Assembly: GCA_946482165.1 (NCBI GenBank)
Contig: CAMLQS010000175.1
Coordinates: 1 to 10,155 of the forward strand
Length of the DNA: 10,155 bases
Direction: 5' to 3'
From: an uncultured Verrucomicrobiota bacterium
GTDB taxonomy: Bacteria > Verrucomicrobiota > Verrucomicrobiae > Opitutales > Opitutaceae
Each line of letters begins with the position of its first letter. Positions within the stretch are counted from its first letter, which is position 1. The position numbers and the translations under genes were made by a program. Shown here piece after piece: positions 1 to 7,220 of this stretch. A model generated the notes under the pieces. That model was not told the DNA's origin, searched no databases, and saw nothing but the letters and a program-made list of their open reading frames with translations.

Positions 1-3000
1 CAGGCGGAATCCTGCCAGGAGAAGCTCCGGGCGGAGTCGGTGACCCGATCCGCGGCCGCGAGGTCCAGGACTCCGTTGCCATTCAGGTCGGAGCCGCTGC
101 GCCAGTTGTTGCCCAGTGCGTCATACTCGAAAAGCGCGTCTGCGACGGCGCTAGTCTCGACGAGATTCAACACGTGGCGCTGCCGGATCCGCCACAGCTG
201 CCCCTTGGCGTTATAGAAGTAAACCGTCTTCAGGACGCCGCCATCGTAGGCGGGGGTTTCGATCTGGATCACCTGTCCAAGGTGATTGGTGAGGGTCTTT
301 TCCCACCGGAAGCCATTCGCCCGTGAAACCTTCGTCCATCGAGAGCCATCCGAGTCCACTCCGTAGTCGAAGTAGGTCGCGATGGTGCCCGAGCCGACGA
401 CCTCTCGCGGACGGCCGTCCACATAATCCACCGAAGCCACCACGCCGCCATCAGGGTTGGTGCGATTGGCCTGACGCCCGCCGAAGAAATAGCTCCAATA
501 CGTTTCTAAGCCCGCCGCGTTCTTTTGGTAGGTGACGCGGCCGGCGCCGTCCTTCTTGGTCTTGGTCTCCAAGCTCAAGGAACCCGCTGTGGTGGTGGCG
601 ATGACTTCGCCGTCGCAACCGCAGCTCAGGCCGCCCAATTCGCGAAGGTAGGTGGTGACGATATCGGCTTGGGCCGCGTAGGAACCGGAGGCGGGGACGC
701 CGACCCGGGTCACGGACTCAAGCTTACCCAAGGTGTCGTAGCTGTAGCGCTTGGTCCGGCCGGTCTCGTCGGTCTCGCCGAAAAGTGTTCCTGACTCGGG
801 GGAGGATTCCAAACGCCGGTAGGAGGCGGAATAGATCGTGCGTCCGTTCAAGGTGGTCGAGAGGTGGAGGCCGTGAGCGTTGTAGGCCATGGTCTCCGTC
901 TCGTATTTGTTCCACGCGGCGTTCGCGCGGAGGTAACGCTCGGTTTTCACGTGCTGCCCCCGCTGATTGAAGATCCGGTCCACGCGGGTGGACAAGCCGT
1001 CGATGCCATCGGGCTGCGCGACGCTCACCCGGCGCTCACTCGTGGTCCAATAGGCGTCGGTGCTCGCGTTGTCGCGGGTGTAAACGTAGGCGATCCGGGT
1101 GCCATCCGGGTAATCGACTTGGCGCAGGAAGCCCGCCGACGCGGCGTCGTATCCGGCCTGCGAGGACAAGGTGGTGTAATATACGCGGGTCGTGCGCAGG
1201 TTGCCCGCCGCGCCATAGGTCGCGGACGCGGTAGCGGCACGCTCCTCGATCTCGGTGTAGATGCCTTGGGCGGCGTCCGTCTTGTAGACATGCCAGGTGC
1301 GTCCGACCACGACGGGCGATCCGCCGGTGACGGTCACGACCGATTCGGTGACGGTGCGCGGGCGCTGATCGACGGCGCTCACGCTGTCTCCCGCTTCCAT
1401 CGCCGTGTAGGTGTAAGAGGTGATCTTGCGAGGCGCGGTCAAGGGATAGGACAGGGTCGAGTCTTTCCAAGGCCGGCTCTCGGTGAGTATCCGGTCGGAG
1501 CTGTCGTAGGTGTAGCTGACCCAAGAACCGTTGGGCTCCTGCCGGTGCTTCAGCTGCTTGTAGCCGGGCTGGCCCTCGGTCTGGTGATACGCGTAGAGCG
1601 TGCTGAGATTCAGGGTCGACGGCTCCTTGATCACCTGAACAATCTCACCGCCCCAAGGAAAACTGCGTCTGATCGTGTTGGTCGTCGAGACGACCGTGTT
1701 GTTCTCGTCCTTAAGCTCGTTCCGAATCGTCAGCTCATTGTCGGCGGGTCCGGGCACGCTGGATTTGAACTCGATGCGCTTGAGCGATGCATTGCCCTCG
1801 GTCAGGCCCCACTCCTTCAGCGCCTCGTTGTAGTCGTAAACGCATTCATCGACCTGATCGCCCCAGGTTTCGGTGACCTTCACGTGGCCGTAATCGGTCG
1901 CCGACGTAGACGCGTTGGAGAAGCGGACGACGCGGTAGGCCGTCCCCGTAAGGGCATAGAGACCCGTCGTGGTGTTCAACGCGCCCACTTGAGCGGGCGT
2001 GTAGAACCTCATTTCAAAGGCCTGGCTGGTGTCTTGGACGAAATCGAGAAGGCCGCCCATGGCCTTGATCTGACGCAAGGCGGAGGCGTGGTAGATAACG
2101 TCCGTCTTCAACGCGGCCGGAAGCGCGGCAAGATCCGTGATGCGGCCGCTGACCGTCTGGTGCTTAAGGGGCAGGTTGGTGTTGTAATCAAACTCCGTCC
2201 AACCGCCGGATGCATACTCCAAACGGATTCGCGCGGGAGCGGGATTGCCCGAGCCGGCCACGACATTCGCTCCGTTGGCGGAAAGCAGGCGCAACGTGTA
2301 GTGCTTTTGGTGCGACGTCGAAACAGCGGAACCCGAGGGGAACGAGAATGCGACCGACCGGCCATTCGGATCGGTCAGGGAGATTTCCCATGTGCTCGCC
2401 GTGAGGAACTTGGTCGTCAGCCGCATGCCGGCGATGGAGACGTAGCGGGCGACCTGGGGGGTGAACTGCGTGGGCGTCGGCGTCTCTTGGTGGATGACGA
2501 CGTTTCCATAATCCAAACCGGGCTCCAAGGGGAGGCCGCCAAAAGCGAAACTCAATGCCAGCGATCCAAGCTGGCGGGTGACGGTCCACGATGAGTGGCC
2601 CCCTAGCCCCGAAGAGACGGGGCCGCGGTCACTCGTGCCGCTTGCGCCTGAACCGGACCACGAGCTTTGCCCGCCTCCTCCGCTCGAACGGTTCCACGAC
2701 GAGCCTTGGGTCGCTTCTCCTGATTGCGTGGAGTGGCCTGCGCCACCGCCACTCGAACCAGCGCCCCACGTTTTCTGCAACGATGACGATGACGAGCCAG
2801 AGCCACCGCCCCCCAAGCGCATAGCCACCCCACCACCTCCGCCCAACGCTGGCATGCCTCCGCCAGACGAAGCGGACGAACCGGAGGCAGCTGGAGAACC
2901 GCCCGGTCCGGCGGATGGCTGTCCCGCCGGCGCCGAAGGCGCACCTTTTCCCGCGTCGCATGTGCCGCAACTTTTAGACGCGTCACTAGGACTACTGCAA

Positions 3001-3092
3001 GTCGGGTTGCCCGGTAGGTTGGTAGCGGATACGTTAACGGCGGCTAAGCCGCTTAACAGGACCAAAGCCAGAGAACGAACGTAAGGTGACAT
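1..3092 (-). CDS. Secreted RHS/YD-repeat protein, C-terminus beyond the window
   Basis: The minus-strand frame from the ATG at 3092 is open for 1030 codons to the left edge with no stop, so the C-terminus is missing. Residues 1-23 form a signal peptide (MSPYVRSLALVLLSGLAAVN, cleavage near VSA/TN). Cysteines 32, 42 and 45 follow, the last two as SCGTC. A Gly/Ser/Pro-rich linker fills about residues 50-168. Residues 170-480 resemble the pre-RHS region of verrucomicrobial RHS proteins (for example MRFYTPAQVG near 361). YD-type repeats follow: SYTYDSSDRI near 526, RYSYDTLGKLESVTR near 782, YFYNAKGQLWRI near 958 and FEYDALGN near 988. In known RHS proteins these repeats build a hollow beta-shell that encloses a C-terminal domain, often a toxin; that part cannot be seen here. 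The start lies 10 bases after the upstream stop, with no clear Shine-Dalgarno (ACCTTTTGAAC precedes it), so expression probably depends on coupling to the gene before it. The family call is firm; a toxin role is only possible. Confidence 0.93.
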   Translation of the reverse strand, partial: MSPYVRSLALVLLSGLAAVNVSATNLPGNPTCSSPSDASKSCGTCDAGKGAPSAPAGQPSAGPGGSPAASGSSASSGGGMPALGGGGGVAMRLGGGGSGSSSSSLQKTWGAGSSGGGAGHSTQSGEATQGSSWNRSSGGGGQSSWSGSGASGTSDRGPVSSGLGGHSSWTVTRQLGSLALSFAFGGLPLEPGLDYGNVVIHQETPTPTQFTPQVARYVSIAGMRLTTKFLTASTWEISLTDPNGRSVAFSFPSGSAVSTSHQKHYTLRLLSANGANVVAGSGNPAPARIRLEYASGGWTEFDYNTNLPLKHQTVSGRITDLAALPAALKTDVIYHASALRQIKAMGGLLDFVQDTSQAFEMRFYTPAQVGALNTTTGLYALTGTAYRVVRFSNASTSATDYGHVKVTETWGDQVDECVYDYNEALKEWGLTEGNASLKRIEFKSSVPGPADNELTIRNELKDENNTVVSTTNTIRRSFPWGGEIVQVIKEPSTLNLSTLYAYHQTEGQPGYKQLKHRQEPNGSWVSYTYDSSDRILTESRPWKDSTLSYPLTAPRKITSYTYTAMEAGDSVSAVDQRPRTVTESVVTVTGGSPVVVGRTWHVYKTDAAQGIYTEIEERAATASATYGAAGNLRTTRVYYTTLSSQAGYDAASAGFLRQVDYPDGTRIAYVYTRDNASTDAYWTTSERRVSVAQPDGIDGLSTRVDRIFNQRGQHVKTERYLRANAAWNKYETETMAYNAHGLHLSTTLNGRTIYSASYRRLESSPESGTLFGETDETGRTKRYSYDTLGKLESVTRVGVPASGSYAAQADIVTTYLRELGGLSCGCDGEVIATTTAGSLSLETKTKKDGAGRVTYQKNAAGLETYWSYFFGGRQANRTNPDGGVVASVDYVDGRPREVVGSGTIATYFDYGVDSDGSRWTKVSRANGFRWEKTLTNHLGQVIQIETPAYDGGVLKTVYFYNAKGQLWRIRQRHVLNLVETSAVADALFEYDALGNNWRSGSDLNGNGVLDLAAADRVTDSARSFSWQDSA
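2589..2945 (-). repeat. Gly/Ser-rich low-complexity linker inside the RHS gene
   Basis: Codons for about residues 50-168 of the RHS protein encode runs of Gly and Ser (GGGGGVAMRLGGGGSGSSSSS, then patches such as SSGGGAGH, SSGGGGQSSWSGSGASG) with scattered Trp. It separates the signal peptide and cysteine cluster from the folded domain. It reads as a flexible, probably extended, extracellular spacer. There is no precise tandem repeat unit at DNA level; the bias is in amino-acid composition. Confidence 0.85.
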
Positions 3093-3102
3093 GTTCAAAA
3101 GG

Positions 3103-6100
3103 TTAGTATGCGAGCCCCAGGTAATCGCCGCCCTCGAAGAAGCGGACTTCGTGGCAAACCGAGCCGCGAGCCTCGGGAGCCAGGAGCAGGTAGTAGGTGT
3201 AGACGCCATTGGCATCGAAATCGGTCGCCGTCAGGGTGCGGACCAAGCTGCCATCATCGAAAAGCGCACCTCCGACGATAACACGCATCGTGATATTCAA
3301 GCCGGGAGGCACTGGCCCGCCCAAATCGATCACGCCCTTCCATAGTTCCGTCCCGTCGGAAAAGACCTGGACGATGTCCCATGCGCTTTTCTCCCCGTGA
3401 TAGCTGACGATGGGTTTGAGACGGAGGGCGTCCGCGAGGGGACCGCTCTCGCCGCCGAGACGGGCTACGAGCGAGCCGCCGACGGCCGGGGCGGAGAGGA
3501 CGAAGCGGCGGGGGTTCTGGACCGGCAGCTTTTCGTCGAAGAGCACCGTCGAATCGGCCTGGACCGTGGCGGCCTCGGGCAGGGCGGAGGGGCTCCACTC
3601 GCGCAGCGCGTTGGCGATGGTGATCGGGGCCGGATCGAGCTCGATGCGGAAGACCTCGACCGTCAGCGCGAGGCGCTCGGTCTCGTTCTTGGGCTGGACC
3701 CAGAACTGATACACACCGGTCTGGTCGAAGCCGAGCTCAAGCACGTCTTGGCGCTTGAGCGAATAGAGCTCTTCGGACTCGTCGGGACGAATGAGCGTAA
3801 GCGCGACGGGGGCGGAGTTGCCTTGGCCGCCGGCCAGCTTTTGGGCGGAGACGAGGAGGCGGTCGAAATCTCGGAGTTGCAGTTCCGAACCGGCCTCAAG
3901 GGTGAGCAGGTTGAGCGGCTTCCACACGAGTTTCTTCGTCACGGTGCGAACGCCCGCGCCTTCGCGGACGCGCACCCGAACCGGCGCCTCGGGATCGAGG
4001 GGAACGTGGGCAAAGAAGCGGCGGACGAGCCCGGCCTCGACGGTGAGGTCGACGGCAGTGGGATCGGATTCTTCGGTGTCCGAAGCGACGGACTCGACCG
4101 CGATCTGGCGCAGCAGCTGACCGCGCGGAGCGTCGACGGTGACGGTGGAACCGAAGGCGGCGAAGAGTCGCTCGGCGGCACGGCCGTTGCGCTTGTAGCG
4201 GGCGGTGGCGCTCAGGAACTGCGGATAAAGCGAGCCGCCTTCCAAGGTGAAGGGCGAAATCGCGGTCTGGACGGTCTCGGCGTCGACGCTGAAGGTCTGG
4301 TCGAGGCGGGACTCCATCCAGTCGGCCACGCCATCGGCATCGGCGTCGAGCGCGCTCGGGTTGACCAGAGCGAGGCTTTCGACGCGGAGGAAGGACTGCG
4401 GGCGGCCGTTGTGCCAGACGAGTTCGATGCGGTGCGCGCCGGCTTCGAGCCAGGGCAGGTAGAGCTGGCCGAGACCGGTCTCGGCACCGCTGGCGTATAT
4501 GTCGAGTCGGCCGACAGCGAGGCCATCGACCTTCACCTCGACGTCGAAGTGCCGGAAGGGGTTGGCCTCGTAGGCGTCGCGGACGACGAGATCGAGGCGG
4601 AAGATGCCAGCGGAGGAGAGAGCGACGTCGTAGGCGATGGAGCCGCGGAGGGCGCGGGCCTCCATGCCTCCGTCGACAGATTCCCAGTCACCGCTGACCG
4701 CGACGCCGCTGGTGCCGGGCGTGCTGACAACCGTAACGGGATCGCCATCGAAGAGGCCGGCGGTGGGATCGACGCCGAGGAGGCGGACGGCTTCGTAATC
4801 GCTTATGCCGTCGCCGTCGGTGTCGGGAGAGCTGGGATCGGTGCCGACCTGGTATTCCTCCAAGTTGGAGAGACGGTCGCCGTCGAAATCGCCGTAGGCT
4901 CCGTGCAGGGCATAACCTTGGGCGGCGCTGAGGCCGTATTGGGTTTCCCATACGTCGGGCAGACCGTCGTCGTCGAGGTCGTCGGCGCGGCGGGCGAAGG
5001 AGGCGACGCGGGCGGCGGGGATGACTTCACGCGTGCCGTTGGGCGTGCGCCAGGCGACGTTGAGGTGGTCGTAGCTGACGCCACCTTTTTGAAGCACTTC
5101 GAAGTAGTAGGCTTGGCCGGCGCGGAGTTTGATCACCGCGGAGCGCTGGCTCGGGAGGGTGTCGTAATTTCCTTGGCCGACCCCGGATTCAACGTAGGCG
5201 ATGCGCCGACGGTCGAAGGGACTGTCGGTCGGACTCAGCCAGAGCTGGGACTGGAAGTCGCCCGAGACCCAGAAGAGGTAGTCGCCGTCGACGGGCGCGA
5301 GCAGGTAGCCGCGGATGCGGATGCCGTAGTCGCGATCGAAGTTGTAGGGCAGCGTGAGCGCGGAAAGCAGGAAGCTGCCGGTCGGCTGGAGCGGGAAGCG
5401 GCTCGAATCGGTCAGCGTGGAGATTTCGTTTCCGGAGAGCGTCTTCCAACGCTGGGCGACGAGGGCGCCGGCCACGCGGTCGTTGGCGACGCGCGGAGCG
5501 GTGCCGAGCTGGTATTCGACGAGGTTGGAGAGCGAGTCGCCATCGGCGTCCTGGCCGGCGTCGGCGGCGGAGAGTGGATCGAAGCTTTGCGCGACTTCCC
5601 AGCCGTCGGGCAACTGGTCGCCGTCGGTGTCGGAAAGGAAGGAATCGGTGCCGCGGGCAGTCTCGTCGCGGCCATCGAGACCGTCCTGGTCGAAGTCGAG
5701 ACCGGCAGGCTCGCGCTCGGTGATGGCGATGTCGTCGATCCATGCCTCGCCATCGATGCCGGTTTGCAGGGCGCGGAAGGCGCCGAGGGTCTGGCGGGTG
5801 GCGTCGTTGAAGGCGAGATCGCGCGCCACGAGGCGGCCGTTCAGCGCGAGGAGCCAGCGTCCGGTGGCGTAGTCGAGGCGGAGCACGTAGGTGTTCCAGT
5901 CGGCGGCGTTTTCGGTGACGAAGTGGGGCACCCAGGCCTCGCCGTCGCGGACCGTGAGCGCGCGGCTGCCGGCGAAGCCGAAGAGGGCGGCGAAAGGCTG
6001 GCGGTCGGCTTGGATTTCCGGAAGCGGGCCGGCTTGGAGACGCGCACGGAAGGTGATCCAGAGGGATGACGCGGTGGAGGGGCGGAAGCGTTGCTCGATC

Positions 6101-7209
6101 TCGGAGGGAAGGGCCGACGTGGACGTCGGCGCTCCCGGGACGGCGGAAGAGCCGAGGTGGACCTCGGCCTCGGACGTGACCTCGGCGCGCAGGCCGCGCC
6201 AAGATTGCTGGCCGTTTAGCGGGCCGGCGACGTAGCCCTCCGAGGTGGAGAAGGAGGCGCGCCAAGCGAGGCCGTCCTCGGCGGTGGCGAGCAGGGAGGC
6301 GGCGCCGACGACCACGGAGCGGAAGTTGGCGTCGACGGTGGCGATACCGTCGGGGAGACCGTCGTGATTGCTGTCGGGATCGGACGGATCGAGGCCGAGG
6401 AGATACTCGGCCAAGTTGGAGAGGCCGTCCGCATCCGCGTCGCCGTGGCGCCCACCCGCCAAGGCGGCGCTCAGACCATAAGCCGACCACCAAGCCGCGG
6501 GAATGCCGTCGCCGGCATCGACGAACAAGGGATTCTCCTCGCCGACATAGAAGAAATCGAGGCCGGTGGAGGCGGACGAGTCGGCGCGAATGGAAAAGCG
6601 CCCGAAAGCGGGAACGGAACCGTCGGCAAACCCGAGGTCGGCCCAGACGAGGCGGTCATCCACAAACAGGTCCCAGCGACGAGCCGCGTAATCGACGCGG
6701 TAGGTCAGGCGCAGGGGGATGAAGGCGCCGTCGGTGCCGCGGACCAGGCGCACGCCCGAAGCCCGCCAGCGGCCGCTGCCGGCCGCAGTGGAGTCGCCGT
6801 CGAAGACGTAGACCTCGCCGGTCGAACCGACTTGGACAAAACCGGAGAGCGCGGAGCGCCCCGGCGCGAGGGCGGGCAGATCCGCGAGATCGCCGAGGGC
6901 GGGGCGGACCATCAAATCGAGCCACACCGCTCCCGGGCCGAAGGCGACGGCGGGCACGTAATCGAGCCTGCCGGTGCCGTGGACTTCCAGGCGCTGATCC
7001 CCGTCGAAGCCCGGGGCGGCGACGTTGGCAAACAGGCCGCCTTCCCATTCCCAGGTCGGATACCCGTCGAAGGCGCCGAGCGCGTAGCCTTCGGCGGATT
7101 CGAAGCTCGTAAAATACGAGGCCGTGCCCTGGGCGGAAAGCGGAAGCGCGGAGCCCAGAAGGGCGGATCCCAGAGCGGGAGCCGCGAAAGCGCGAAAGAG
7201 AGATTTCAT
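3103..7209 (-). CDS. Secreted multidomain protein: LamG-like x2, calcium-binding type-3 repeats, PA14
   Basis: A 1368-residue exported mosaic. Residues 1-27 are a signal peptide (MKSLFRAFAA..., cleavage near LSAQG). About 28-222 is a LamG/concanavalin-like beta-sandwich. About 229-294 is an acidic type-3-repeat block (DADADGLSNLAEYLLGLDP, then DSNHDGLPDG). About 316-500 is a second LamG-like unit and 504-572 a second acidic block (DTDGDQLPDGWE, DADGDSLSNLVEYQLGT). About 579-740 is a PA14 domain (DYGIRIRGYLLAPVDGDYLF, later LRAGQAYYFEVL and HLNVAWRTPNG). A third acidic block lies at 743-825 (DDDGLPDVWE, DTDGDGISDYE). About 826-950 looks like a carbohydrate-binding-type beta-sandwich, and residues about 980-1368 match nothing I know. 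Type-3 repeats bind calcium, and PA14 domains in several families bind glycans or other surface ligands, so an extracellular adhesin or scaffold is the best inference. The ATG lies 11 bases after the previous stop; AAGGG about 7 bases upstream is a weak ribosome-binding site. It is the middle gene of the operon, and the RHS gene starts 10 bases past its TAA. Confidence 0.94.
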   Translation of the reverse strand: MKSLFRAFAAPALGSALLGSALPLSAQGTASYFTSFESAEGYALGAFDGYPTWEWEGGLFANVAAPGFDGDQRLEVHGTGRLDYVPAVAFGPGAVWLDLMVRPALGDLADLPALAPGRSALSGFVQVGSTGEVYVFDGDSTAAGSGRWRASGVRLVRGTDGAFIPLRLTYRVDYAARRWDLFVDDRLVWADLGFADGSVPAFGRFSIRADSSASTGLDFFYVGEENPLFVDAGDGIPAAWWSAYGLSAALAGGRHGDADADGLSNLAEYLLGLDPSDPDSNHDGLPDGIATVDANFRSVVVGAASLLATAEDGLAWRASFSTSEGYVAGPLNGQQSWRGLRAEVTSEAEVHLGSSAVPGAPTSTSALPSEIEQRFRPSTASSLWITFRARLQAGPLPEIQADRQPFAALFGFAGSRALTVRDGEAWVPHFVTENAADWNTYVLRLDYATGRWLLALNGRLVARDLAFNDATRQTLGAFRALQTGIDGEAWIDDIAITEREPAGLDFDQDGLDGRDETARGTDSFLSDTDGDQLPDGWEVAQSFDPLSAADAGQDADGDSLSNLVEYQLGTAPRVANDRVAGALVAQRWKTLSGNEISTLTDSSRFPLQPTGSFLLSALTLPYNFDRDYGIRIRGYLLAPVDGDYLFWVSGDFQSQLWLSPTDSPFDRRRIAYVESGVGQGNYDTLPSQRSAVIKLRAGQAYYFEVLQKGGVSYDHLNVAWRTPNGTREVIPAARVASFARRADDLDDDGLPDVWETQYGLSAAQGYALHGAYGDFDGDRLSNLEEYQVGTDPSSPDTDGDGISDYEAVRLLGVDPTAGLFDGDPVTVVSTPGTSGVAVSGDWESVDGGMEARALRGSIAYDVALSSAGIFRLDLVVRDAYEANPFRHFDVEVKVDGLAVGRLDIYASGAETGLGQLYLPWLEAGAHRIELVWHNGRPQSFLRVESLALVNPSALDADADGVADWMESRLDQTFSVDAETVQTAISPFTLEGGSLYPQFLSATARYKRNGRAAERLFAAFGSTVTVDAPRGQLLRQIAVESVASDTEESDPTAVDLTVEAGLVRRFFAHVPLDPEAPVRVRVREGAGVRTVTKKLVWKPLNLLTLEAGSELQLRDFDRLLVSAQKLAGGQGNSAPVALTLIRPDESEELYSLKRQDVLELGFDQTGVYQFWVQPKNETERLALTVEVFRIELDPAPITIANALREWSPSALPEAATVQADSTVLFDEKLPVQNPRRFVLSAPAVGGSLVARLGGESGPLADALRLKPIVSYHGEKSAWDIVQVFSDGTELWKGVIDLGGPVPPGLNITMRVIVGGALFDDGSLVRTLTATDFDANGVYTYYLLLAPEARGSVCHEVRFFEGGDYLGLAY
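5494..6264 (-). repeat. LamG-like + type-3-repeat unit, copy 2
   Basis: Residues about 316-572 of the 1368-aa protein. It mirrors copy 1: ASFSTSEGYVAGPLNG at the start, RLDYATGRWLLALNGRLVAR in place of the copy 1 strand pair, then DTDGDQLPDGWE and LSNLVEYQLGT. Similarity is clear in protein and weak in DNA, so the duplication is old. Confidence 0.75.
6328..7128 (-). repeat. LamG-like + type-3-repeat unit, copy 1
   Basis: Residues about 28-294 of the 1368-aa protein. This unit and the next one leftwards share a common order and sequence marks: a start of the form SF-x-S-x-EGY (here TSFESAEGYALG), a late strand pair RVDYAARRWDLFVDDRLVWADL, and an acidic Asp/Asn-rich block with an LSNLAEY motif. 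This shows an internal duplication that has since diverged. Confidence 0.75.
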
Positions 7210-7220
7210 GGGCGGGCCCT

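Noticed and set aside
864..2594. Plus-strand open frame of 576 codons
   Set aside because: It is antisense to the RHS gene, whose YD motifs and unbroken 1030-codon frame are decisive. The plus frame gives an Arg/Gly/Val-rich sequence without recognisable features.
2578..3084. Pro/Glu-rich plus-strand frame
   Set aside because: It is the complement of the Gly/Ser-rich linker of the RHS protein; runs of Gly/Ser codons read backwards give Pro/Glu-type sequence.
3397..6069. Plus-strand open frame of 890 codons
   Set aside because: It lies antisense to the PA14/type-3-repeat gene. Its product is Glu/Gly/Val/Asp-rich with no domain, no signal peptide and no neighbours, as expected of a shadow frame in GC-rich DNA; the minus strand has clear domains.
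5494..7128. CRISPR array or tandem DNA repeat
   Set aside because: The repetition is at protein level (Asp-rich calcium blocks and LamG-like units). There are no identical, evenly spaced DNA repeats with unique spacers.
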